Positions 1-12,805 of a DNA stretch of 64,000 nucleotides are shown in pieces. How positions within the stretch are numbered: position 1 is the stretch's first letter; each line of letters opens with the position of its first letter. Source of the stretch: Centroberyx gerrardi. Its lineage: Eukaryota > Chordata > Actinopteri > Beryciformes > Berycidae. The notes below the pieces were generated by a model. The model did no database searches. It saw only the letters and a list, made by a program, of their open reading frames with translations, and was not told where the DNA came from. The stretch is from the NCBI RefSeq assembly GCF_048128805.1, contig NC_136016.1:9084001-9148000 (forward strand), read 5' to 3'. The position numbers were made by a program, and so were the translations under genes.

Positions 1-35
1 GAAGGGCTATATAAACTTGACTTGAACTGACATAC
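1..35 (+). repeat. probable 3' tail of an L2-type LINE
   Basis: The window opens with a short stretch containing GGGCTATATAAA followed by CTTGACTTGAACTGAC. This resembles the 3' end of fish L2/CR1-group LINEs (a GTGCTATAnAAATAAA-like end and a short simple tail), and a better preserved example lies at about 60.9 kb. The rest of the element would lie left of the window. The call rests on this short motif alone. Confidence 0.3.
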
Positions 36-941
36 ATTGCCACATGTGCAAACGGACAGTAACGAATTCAGGAATTACATTTTTCCCTGTTTTGGGAATC
101 CCTCCCTACTAACACAGAGTCTTGTAGCAACCTACTGAGTGAAATGCCAGTGTCGTCGCCAGCACTTCACGGTACGTTGTACAGACGTAACATACACCCT
201 TTAGAGACATTGTTACCACGTCCCTTTGAAACATCAAATGAAATTCCAAAGTGCCGTCACCTGCAAGTCATTTTAAACGCCTGATGCCTGGAGTCGCCGG
301 TACGTTGTCCCAATGTTTCCAGCACTTTTTGGAGACGTTGTAACATCACTTTGACGTCGCATGCAACATTCAGTTACATCCTTGCATCCATGTCTTTGTC
401 ACCTACTGAAGTACCTTAACTAATATAACCTTTAACAAAATGAGGATAAACTACTAACATAGGCTACTGTAACATTGTGACATAACAGGAAAACTGCAAT
501 ATAAATCATATTTCCATGCGACAAATTCTTTGTCAATACAAAATAGAGAAGAGCATTGGACACACCTGCTGCTCAAAAGTTACATATTTTTCAACCAATT
601 GGAATTGAATATGTTGCTTTTTCCATATTATGAAAAACTACCCTACTCACTTCAACTATGTACCTTCACGATACACATAGGGCATATAGGTTATATGGCT
701 TTAGAATATCACAGTACATTTATCAATTTAATGTTTTTTCTGTCAAATATACTAGCTTGAAACCATGCTCTAAATGTTTAGCAGTCAATCAGTGTAATTT
801 ATGTACAAAACAACAAAAAAATTGTTTTTATCAGTGTTTCTTAACTGATACTCAAAATGTATTATAAACTATAGGCATGGATAAGGTTTAGCCTACATAT
901 AATGCAGACAGCGGGCGGTTACCGCTGTCTCTGCCGCCCAG

Positions 942-947
942 TGATGT

Positions 948-979
<32 letters not shown>
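942..979. repeat. (GAT)n microsatellite
   Basis: About twelve GAT/TGA units in a row. Just upstream (906-930) lies a short hairpin-capable stretch with a 9-bp perfect stem, AGACAGCGG against CCGCTGTCT. Confidence 0.9.
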
Positions 980-1255
980 TCTCTAGCTGTGCACTCACAG
1001 CTACAGGGTGTGGAATGATGATGTGGATAGTCTGCTTTTCTCCTCAACCATATACCTGGTCTCATACCTCTGGTCTACCCCAATTCTCTGATGTTTGTTG
1101 CAGAGTTTACATGCAGGTCGGGAAAGTCTAAAAAATGAATTTGATCATTTTCAAGTCTTGAATAATGATGGAAAGTTTGCTTGGGGGACAAGGCTTTTAT
1201 TTTTTTGTTTGCTTGTAACTTTGGTGATCTACGAATTTAAGCTTATTCTACTGTT

Positions 1256-1312
1256 GCACTCACTCACTCTAGATAAGAGCATCAGCTAAATACCTAAAAT
1301 GTAAAATGAAAT
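1256..1312 (+). repeat. SINE/LINE 3' tail module
   Basis: The stretch reads CACTCTAGATAAGAGCATC, then AGCTAAATACCTAAAATG and a TGTAAAATG-type tail. It matches the shared 3' end of many fish SINE/LINE pairs (CTCTGGATAAGAGCGTCTGCTAAATG followed by AAATGTAAATG units). The 5' part is not recognisable. A second copy of the module lies at 46790-46855. Confidence 0.6.
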
Positions 1313-3289
1313 GATTATAAGGCAATGGGATGCTATGAATATTAATGATGGTAGTTTTAGTGTATTTATGTGTGAGAGAGAGAGCGAAATAAGATTTGGA
1401 AGATTTTCTCATACTCTTAATTTTTAATTTCAGCTCAGGGGAAAGTCCTCACAAGGAGAGATCCAAGAGCCAATTTGCTTTAATGAGGTAGATGTGCGTG
1501 CCTGCATGTGCTGGTCTCATGACATGAAGATTCCTGGGAATTGCACACCAAATGGTATCATCAGCTACAGTCTGAACCAAATAGCCCATGTCCCCTTGTT
1601 CTAGGAAAAGAGGTCCCTCTTTTTGTTCCAGTGTCTGTGTGTGCATGCATGTGTTCATGTGCAAGTATCTTATGTCTCAGGATGATGTGAATGTATGATT
1701 AGCATATTGTGATACATGAATGGTTTTTGAGGGGAGCTATCTGAGGTTCATCAGTAGGATCCAGTTAATACAAGGTGTTATCATTTTCTGAACCAAGGAC
1801 TTATTTTATCCTTTACAAAGTAATATAATTGGTTTTAATTTCATGCAAGCAATCATTTATTTGAGATGGAGTCACTTAAGTGGACATTTCATCTTGGAAC
1901 AAAAAATCCTCAAATACATTAAATTCATTGAGACACAACACACTATGCTATGTATTTCGAATAATAGTTAATAACTGGAACATACCAATATCAGCCAGAA
2001 TCCTGAGGCACATACTGTATACACAGTCTGCATAAAGTCAGCTTGATATGAACTATACCCTGATTACTTTGTGAATAGATATGCACCCATTCATGGCCCC
2101 TGCAGCTCCTGGTGAATTCATTTTACAGTTAAGTCTGATTGTGGATACAATGCAGTTTCTGAATTACTGAGTGGGCCATGTTAAGTTAGTGTCCACCATC
2201 TCATTAACCTATTGATGGTGAGATTGATGAGGTGTGTGTAAATAATCTGTTTGGAGTTGTTAGGCCAAGTGTGTGGCCAATTTGCATGCCAGAATTTACT
2301 GTTAGCTGTCGTTGTAGTCAGTTGTAGCTTCCTGGACATGCTGGGATACTAATTCAATGAAGCATCTGTGGTGAGACGTGCCCACTTGATGACCCCAATG
2401 AATCCATTCTCACCCTCCACCCTTTCCTCCAATATCCAAGCCAGGATGCTGAAATATCAGGCTGAACCCTCTCTCTGCCTCACCCACCCCCTTCCGCTCC
2501 CGCTCTGATCGACGCTATAAAAGCAGTTATTTTTGATTATAGCACGAGGGAGTCTGATGCACTGATATCAGATGTGTACTGATAAAATATATGTTAGTGT
2601 ATCTGGCAGCATTGTGTCTATTGACTCAAATAGCTGATATAGGACAATGATATTCTTTTTGTAAGATTTTGAATATCATGTATGCAGGCTGTCACTGTAT
2701 GTAACAATAGCTTTAATAAACAATGGTATCACTGTGCGAAAATGAAGCTATTGTACCAAAGTTAGATATACAGATAAACTATTTGTCTACATCAGCAACG
2801 GTCACTTGAGACGAAATATATAACATAACAAAATGTTATAAAGCTAATAAAAGCTCCCTGTACAATAATCTGACTTATAAACACATGAATATATGGCATA
2901 GTAATCACAATAAATGCACAATAAACTGCTGTGTGACTGCACAGCACATTACCAGAGAGGCTGATGCCTGGAGAAACTGATAATATCAGCCATGTTGAGT
3001 TAATGTAATAAGTCTCTGTGAGGTTGTGTGATATGGGTATGAGTGGCTAACATTAGTGACGCACTACCACATCATTCAGACATTATATTCAGACAGTGTA
3101 TGAAACACAAAGGCTTGTTTGCAATAATAACAAGGAAATGAGTGTCTTTGAGTGTATGAGGCAGAGTAGCCCTATAGGCCTTGTAGGCCTAAAGGTAGTG
3201 ATACATGTGGTCATGTGTTTGATTACATTGTATAAAAGAGAGAGAAGCGGGTCATTTTTTTATTCCAGTCCGCCACTGGCCTTAAAATA

Positions 3290-3305
3290 TTACTATTATT
3301 ATTAT

Positions 3306-3337
<32 letters not shown>

Positions 3338-3358
3338 CTAGTAGTAGTAGTAGTAGTA
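3290..3358. repeat. (ATT)n-(AGT)n compound microsatellite
   Basis: A run of ATT units switches to about seventeen AGT/GTA units, interrupted once by a CTA. Confidence 0.9.
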
Positions 3359-4439
3359 TGTGAAACATTGTTTATAAAGCACATATCTAAAAGCAGAGTT
3401 TGCAAAGTGCCTTACAAAAAGGCATAAAACAAGGACTAGTAAAGATCTGAAAAGGAAATACAAATTTGGGAAATAAATTCAAAAGAAAAGTGGATATATG
3501 AAAAGTAAATAAACACATATTACATAATAATAGCGAGTCTATAAAAGTGTGTTTTAATAAGAGGTTGAAAAGATGATACTGAATTATAGTGGCTATAAAA
3601 AGTATTAATTTCCCTTGAAATGTGTGCACATTTTCTTGTGCTTCAAAAATAGTTAAGAAAATCGTGACCTGATCTGTAAAAGTTCAGAGGGTGCCTTGTT
3701 GGGGGTTTCTTTCCGTTCAGTTTCTTCATTGGCTTCCATAGTAAAATGAAAGAAGAGAAATTGCACCTTCTGTTCTTTAGTGATAGAAGGATGATAGTCT
3801 CACCAAGTCTCATCATAAAAAGTCAAAATTGTATGAAGTAATATAATCATAGCAGATAAATTTGTCTTTTAATAAAAAGGGATCCCACATTCGGTAGACT
3901 AAACCTGACAACTGAGTCACAGGTGGGCGTATGAGTTGAAGGTTGTCAAGTAAATATAAACTAGGTTGTTTATATTTGTGGCTGTAGGTCTTACTGAGGG
4001 ACCCGCAATAAGTCTATGGTAAGAAATAATGGTGTTTATAGAGGATTGAGGGTTAGGAGACAAAAACCGGGATGAGACATTTCCTACCACACCAACTTAT
4101 GAACAGTAAATTCCCCTAGTGGTCACACACCACATCAGCTGTTACAGAAAGTCATCAGAGGGTCACTTTGAGCCATAAGAGAGAGGTGAAGGCTAAGGTC
4201 AGTCTGTCATGAGTCTAGCAGCAAGATCCTGCTTTGTTATTAGAGATCATGTGTGGAGACCCTCCCAACTCAAAGGTCAAAACTCCGGCCCAATGCAACC
4301 AAGCATATGTGACATCTATGAGACATAAAATGAGGAATGTGGTAAAGAAATAGCCAAAATTGTCTTTTATTAATCATGTTATGCTGATGGTATACATCGT
4401 CTTGAGGAGGGATGTTGGGGTTACAGGTACATGGAATAG

Positions 4440-4610
4440 CCAATGCTCTTGGCTCTACCTTCTATCTGACAACCTGGTCGCTGCTCTACCTGGTCTCAAC
4501 TCTTCTGCCTCATGGCTCCCCAATGGAGGAATGACCTTCTGCCAGTCAGAAGCAATGTTACTCCCCATCTTCCATCGTAGACTGAAAACTCATCTTTTTA
4601 TTAAGTAGCC
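4440..4610 (+). repeat. LINE (L2/CR1-like) C-terminal remnant
   Basis: The + strand frame ends with MLLPIFHRRLKTHLFIK followed by a stop. This resembles the end of L2/CR1-group reverse transcriptase polyproteins (LPxFRRRLKTHLF). The upstream part is decayed, with only scattered similarity to the usual WNxLP region. It is a short, old, 5'-truncated fragment with no function expected. Confidence 0.5.
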
Positions 4611-5427
4611 TACTTCACATCACCTTTTATGAATGATATCCCATCTCCACTCACAACAAATCCCTTCTATCTCTCTCCTTAGCTCTTCTTCTATATGATA
4701 TCTTCTTTAATCTTCGATTTCTTTCCCCAGCACAATTTACTGCTTAGTGATTTACCGCTATTCTGCATTATCATTCAAATGTTTTTTTTCTGGAAGTCAC
4801 AAAATGCTAACGTCCGTGCAAACTTCCGTTCAACATTTTGAGACTTCAAGAAAAAAACATTTTAATGATCATGCTGTTGTTTGACAACCATCAACATCTC
4901 TAAAAGTAAACTAACCACCAGGAGCAGTTTAATGAAACTCTGGAGGGGGTTTGGGCAGGTGAGAACGATGCCATCTTGGGTGTGGACCAAATAACCTGAG
5001 AATGCAGGTCTGGATCCTCTTCCAAGCGAACCGTTTGTTTGGAGTGAGAACAATGAACCTACCACTTATTGGAAATTACCCCAAAACATATTGTTTTACA
5101 AGTATCTTGTTTGTTGTTCAACCATTGTTACATACAGCTTTAGATGTTGACGCCTGACAGCCACCAATTACTCATGCTTGGAAAGTCAAGCATAACAAAT
5201 AAAGTGAGGGCAAGGTAGCAAAGAGTACAGCTAACTCCATCATGCTTAGCTAAAATTACAGGGACAGGTATCAGATTTGTTCTCAGGCTGCTAAAATCTC
5301 CAATAGCCTATTGTAGGATGACAGATGACAAATATGTTCAATATATGTCACTTGGAAGTCCATGTGACTTTTGTCAAGCCCTGGTTGGCTTGTAATTGGG
5401 CCACGTGAACCTAAACTAGCCAAATGC

Positions 5428-5577
5428 AATCTGGCAATCAGAAGCTCCATCTGGCCCATATCTGAATTACCTTAGAGCCACTCCCTTACTTCCTCATTCC
5501 AGTTCTAGCTTCACTTCAGTGTCAATGTAAGGTCAAAAAATGTATTGATCAGCTGTAAGGCACGTCATGGACAAGCA
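5428..5577 (+). repeat. 150-bp direct repeat, copy 1
   Basis: By eye this is identical, without a gap, to 6997-7146, 1569 bp downstream. It starts AATCTGGCAATCAG and ends CATGGACAAGCA. The last ~40 bases of copy 2 run into the LINE C-terminal coding region, whereas copy 1 continues into unrelated AT-rich sequence. Copy 1 therefore looks like the transplanted one. Confidence 0.85.
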
Positions 5578-5675
5578 AATACAAAAATGCAACAAAGTAA
5601 ACTTTTAAACTGTGGCTTGGACCAAAGAAAACAAAGTGTAAGTGTGATCGTGCCCTAAAAGTCTTGGAAATTGTA

Positions 5676-7790
5676 TGTCTCAAACATTATTAATTCATCC
5701 TTAACAACTGGCATTGTTCCAACCTACTATATTGTTGATACTCTCCTATTCTTGACCCTCATTCTTTAAACAATTACACACTGAACTCTAAATTGGCATT
5801 CCTTTCAAAGGTTTTGGAGAAAAAAGTAGCCAACCAATTAGTTACTTTTATGAGTACTAATGTCTGAGAAGTTTCAATTTGGTTTTAGAACTCTTCATAG
5901 TACTGAGACAGACCGTCTCAAGGTGATGATTAACATACTTTTAGCAGCCGATAAATCTTCTGCTTTAGTTTTCATAGGTCTTAGTGCAGCTTTTGACACA
6001 GCTGCTTTTTCTCTCCTACTAGAACATCTCAAACACTCGGTCAGTATCTCTGGTACTGCCTACACTGGTAGACCGGTTTTCCTCCTATATGCATGATAGA
6101 ACTTCCTCTGTTTCTATGGAGGAGACCAGGCCATCACTGGAAAACGTCATCACTGGAAAAACGGCAACGTTGTTTGGGCCATATAATTCACAAACATGAT
6201 TTTAGTTATGCTGATGATACCCAACTGTACCTCTTGGTAAACCCAAGTGATATCAAGCAGTTGGCCACTTTACATGACTGTTTTCTGGATATTCAAAGCT
6301 GTATCTCTTTGTTTCTTACAACTGAACACAGATAAGTCTGAATTCAGTCAGTGTTCGAATCCAAAATAATCTTGGCCCTCGCTCTACTAATGTATCTTCC
6401 AACCGTAATAATCTTGGAGTCAATTTTTTGTGCTCAATTATTTTAATTGTTTGTCAGGTACTGACATTATAACTATGTAATGCATACATTAAAAGAAGTT
6501 AAAGCCAGCACTATTACAACAATGATACTTCTTGTTTATGTCAAGAGCTGGCTTCAAATTGATCCAGAAAGGTATAACAAACACAAAAGTCTAGTACATC
6601 TCGAAACGTTCGAAGTGGTGAACAAAAGTTGATTAAAAGAAAAAAAAAAAAAAACATTTAAAATGTAATGAAGTAATTATTATATGTAAGTAAGTAAATA
6701 TGAGTAAAAATAAAAGTTGTGCCACATTAAGCACTTTAAGCTAGACAGGATACTAGCCCACATGGCATCTATCCCAGCGGACAATTATTTACATCGATAA
6801 TAATCGTTCTAGATGCACCACACACCATGCACGCAAATGTGACGCATGCAAAACGATGTGTGCATGATTACCAGTACACTAGTAAAGTAAGACATGCATA
6901 GAATGCTGTTCCTTCATTAATTCTAAAGCACTCTGACCTCTCAGAGGAAAGACTCTATCATCTGTATCACCTCATTCCAGCATGTAGAGATTCTATAATC
7001 TGGCAATCAGAAGCTCCATCTGGCCCATATCTGAATTACCTTAGAGCCACTCCCTTACTTCCTCATTCCAGTTCTAGCTTCACTTCAGTGTCAATGTAAG
7101 GTCAAAAAATGTATTGATCAGCTGTAAGGCACGTCATGGACAAGCACCTAGTTACATCTCTGAGCCTTTAACCTCTTATAAGGCCAAGCACAGCCTGAGA
7201 TCCTTGGGCAGCGCTCTTTTGGTCGTTCCACAGTCTAGACTGAAGACTGAAGCTCTCTCCATCAAGGCCCTTTGTTTCTGGAACGACCTGCCTGACAAAA
7301 TCAGGCTAGCCAACTCTGTGTCCTCCTTAAAAACTCTTTTAAAAATGCACGTTTTATGCTTGCTATTACTTGAGCTATGACCTGTATTGTAGCATGTACC
7401 TACCATGTTTTTTGCTGGTATAGTGATTTTGTTAGTATGTTTGTACTAGTTGGTAGCATCTTATTCTCCCTGTAGGTTAACCAAGGTCCTTATCCTGACC
7501 CCACCCTTCACCTCTTACTCTAACCAGGGTCTGTGTCCTAACTGGAGCCAACCCCAACCCCACCCCTTTACCCTTTCCCCTCACCTGGTTCGCATCCCTT
7601 CACCACATTGGTGAATTTTTTTTCTCTATTTACTGTTAATATTGTTGTCCATATTTATATTTTTCATTTTAGTTTATTGCTTTCATGACTTATTTATCCT
7701 GTAAATAACTTAATAAGGATGTTGCTTAATGTCGAGTTTTTAATGGTTATAAGAATAAGAATAAAAAAAAGAATAAAAATAAGAATAGTT
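5676..7790 (+). repeat. degenerate L2/CR1-type LINE, several blocks
   Basis: Three + strand blocks carry reverse-transcriptase polyprotein similarity. At about 5860-6096 is EKFQFGFRTLHSTET with a LSAAFDTAAFS segment (the RT LSAAFDTVDH motif). At about 6170-6335 is GHIIHKHDFSYADDTQLYLL with the catalytic YADD box. At about 7114-7380 is ARHGQAPSYISEPLTSYKAK ending near FWNDLPDKIRLA and LKTLLK, the typical L2 C-terminus. Between the second and third blocks (about 6490-6900) lies unrelated sequence. Several stops and frame changes separate the blocks, so the copy is dead. The 3' end fades into an A-rich GAATAAAA tail near 7740-7790. The element lies only about 300 bp upstream of the gch TATA box. 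No endonuclease domain was seen. Confidence 0.8.
6997..7146 (+). repeat. 150-bp direct repeat, copy 2
   Basis: This is the partner of 5428-5577, identical by eye. Its 3' end is continuous with LINE coding sequence (CKARHGQAPSYIS...), so this copy sits in its expected context. Confidence 0.85.
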
Positions 7791-7857
7791 TATAATGCCT
7801 GTGTTAATTAAAAAAAATAAAATAAAATAAACAAATGAATGCACTAAAACATGAGCT

Positions 7858-7865
7858 GCACGTGA
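7858..7865 (-). promoter_or_regulatory. TCACGTGC E-box (MITF/TFE type) upstream of gch
   Basis: The + strand reads GCACGTGA; the reverse strand gives TCACGTGC, the extended E-box preferred by MITF/TFE bHLH-Zip factors. It lies about 230 bp upstream of the gch TATA box. Pteridine genes of the gch family are active in pigment-cell precursors, so the site is plausible, but a single 8-mer is weak evidence. Confidence 0.35.
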
Positions 7866-8035
7866 AGTCATGAGCCTGCAGAGCTTTGTAAAGACTGTCT
7901 GTCTACAGTTTCAGGGAATGTAATGGATTAGAATTGGGCGTCAAGTGATGTGGATATGTAAATTGAGAAGTGGAGATGTAAATTGCCTTTTGCCAGTCAT
8001 GGCATTTAACGTGGTGCTTACGAAACGAAATGTTT

Positions 8036-8043
8036 TGACGTGG
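8036..8043 (+). promoter_or_regulatory. CRE-like element TGACGTGG
   Basis: TGACGTGG lies about 52 bp upstream of the TATA box. The mammalian GCH1 proximal promoter is known to use a CRE-type site, which makes this match more plausible. It is seen only as a motif. Confidence 0.35.
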
Positions 8044-8094
8044 TCGAAACCTTGACGAATCTGCTACCGATGCGCACGCGGCAGCGGGGAGGCC

Positions 8095-8102
8095 TATATA
8101 AA
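8095..8102 (+). promoter_or_regulatory. TATA box of the gch gene
   Basis: TATATAAA in a GC-rich surround (GGAGGCC before, CACTGCCCGC after), 103 bp before the start codon. Transcription is expected to begin about 30 bp downstream, near 8125-8132, giving a 5'UTR of about 75 nt. Confidence 0.7.
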
Positions 8103-8204
8103 CACTGCCCGCGCCGGCAAAAGGGTACGAGACTTGCTGGTTAGCACAACTTCACGACTCTTCTCTCTTCCAGTCCTAGATTGAATCTCAAAAAGCGCTC
8201 CGAC

Positions 8205-10772
<2,568 letters not shown>

Positions 10773-12805
10773 CAAGCGCCATGCACCACTCACTGCCGAG
10801 CCTCTGTACAGCATCTATCTCCACAGCTCTATGGTGCCTGTGGATCCGCACCTAGCATTAGTTCCAGCCAAAAAAATGATTGAACGTGAATGAATGAACC
10901 TTAGCCAATAGGAGGAAACACAAAGCTGAATCAGAATCCACGGTAAATCCTAGAGCTCACCTCAATACGCTGAAGCCTTGCAGCAGGAGAAGCAATGTGG
11001 GTCACACACACACACTCTGGTATTTTTATCACTGTTACTCTTTATGAACAATGAACAGTGAATAGTAGACTCCAACCCATAGTGCCTTTAACTAGCCTCT
11101 GCAAGACATTTTACAGTCTTATATGGCAATATTGTATTTAGTATGAAACTTGAGTACAATGTTCTAATATCGCAATACTTAAGATTTGCATTTCCAAATT
11201 TGTTTTGTTGGGAATTTAATTCGTTTTAACTGTATCTCATTCAACAACCAACAAATGAGAGTAAGCACAGACTTAAATACTTGATCAACCCATTTTTCAT
11301 GATTTACAGATACATTTGTAAATATTTGTACTGTAACAAATTTTTAATAGAAATTTTATGAAGTAATATTACAGTAATTTAGCTGGGTTCGCCTATGATG
11401 AGTAGAACAGTTGGCTATACTGTATAGAATTTTGTTTGGTGTTTTATCAATCACTATTGTAGCATGTCCTTTGCAAGTTCTCTACCTAAATAAAATTATA
11501 TAAATGTGAACTTGTGATCCTCTCTTTGTGTATGTTGGTTTCTTTGTCCTATCAGTTATATAATTTAAACAGAATATATGTGTTTTGTGCATGGTGAGGG
11601 GATAAAGTGGACTAGACATAATGTTGATCCTCAACATTACTTTGCATCAATGATTGTCAGATATCATCAAAGTGACAAGAGCAGTGAGGGTTCTGGTCTG
11701 GCGATACAACAGATATAAGATTGGATAATATGGCACTGCTGTCCCTGAATCCCCTGCTACAAAGAATAACTGGAGCCTAAGGGCAGCCGATTAACTTACT
11801 CATCAACCAGCCACAGTTAGTGGGTTCAGGATTTCATCAGCCAGTTAAATCATCTGCACAGTAGCTTTTCGATTAGAGCAGGTATTGAACACAGGTTGGA
11901 GAGCAGTCAAAGTAGCTTAAACGATGACTAATTTGCTACAGTCAGAACTTACCAGTATTAGCTGGTTATTAGATAGAGACTAATGCTGTTTTCAAGCCCT
12001 GGGACAACACAGCATATATCACTAATCAGACATAAAACGGGTGTGCGCACATGTAGTTGAAGGCCTCAGGGAGAGCAAGGCCTTTAAATGTCAAAGAAGG
12101 AGCTTGTTGCTAACTGTCTCAGACAGCCTGTGAACTATGACCTCTGACCCCGACAGAACTGGAGGTCACACCTGACGTTACACAACAGGATTATGTTAGA
12201 GTTTCTAACCAATCATAACAGGCAACGGGACGAATATGCATGTGTTGTACGTAATGGGCTAAAATTATACCTTTTATGCCTCAAGGCACAAGGAAAAAAA
12301 TAAGCCTATCAAATGTCGTCATATTGAATGCTTTAATCCACTCAAAAAAAATACAACACTTGATAAATTACACACAGAATATGATTTTTAAAAAAAAGAA
12401 GCAAAAACTCCTGTTATATGTACAGGTATTGAGTCTAAATTTTCCACAAAACCAAGTAGCCTTGGCTTGAGAAACAGGTGACAACTGGTGCTGTAACTGA
12501 AGACAACAGTGCTTGCCTGTGTATTGCCACTATAAAGCTAAGAGTTCCAGCAGCACTCGCTCTATAATAATAAGGCCAAGGCCATCTCCACATGAATCTC
12601 AAACACAAAAACTCACACAGCTACAGACACACACTCAGAGCTTGGAAGTATAACAGTTAAGAGTTATAGCTGACTCTATCACTCTGTCAGTGGGGGAATA
12701 GTGAAAACCTGACAGGATGACCAAGATGCCCCCCCTTCCTCCCTCCCTGCATTCATCCCTCCATTTATCCCTCTCACTACCATCTCTGCTCCGGTCAGGA
12801 CACTG
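10773..12805. other. gch 3'UTR and gch-cript tail-to-tail spacer
   Basis: Non-coding sequence between two convergent genes. The gch 3'UTR probably runs to the AATAAA at 11489-11494. The cript 3'UTR would enter from the right on the reverse strand, but I saw no clear AATAAA for it. No other gene was found. Confidence 0.6.
11489..11494 (+). terminator. gch polyadenylation signal (AATAAA)
   Basis: AATAAA in the context CTACCTAAATAAAATT, 717 nt after the gch stop, followed within 40 nt by a GT-rich stretch (CTTTGTGTATGTTGG). It is the best candidate in the 3' flank. Confidence 0.6.

Larger units (their letters stand above)
36..5400. other. gene-free flank
   Basis: No reading frame here looks like a conserved protein. 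The stretch is AT-rich with stops in all frames. It contains the GAT and ATT/AGT microsatellites, a SINE/LINE tail near 1.26-1.31 kb and a LINE C-terminal remnant near 4.44-4.61 kb, all listed separately. A TATAAAAG motif at about 2515-2522 follows a pyrimidine-rich stretch, but no credible first exon was found after it. Otherwise I see nothing. Confidence 0.6.

Noticed and set aside
2515-2522. TATAAAAG box after a C/T-rich stretch, like a core promoter
   Set aside because: No conserved reading frame or splice-donor-bearing first exon follows. Single TATA-like words are expected by chance in AT-rich DNA.
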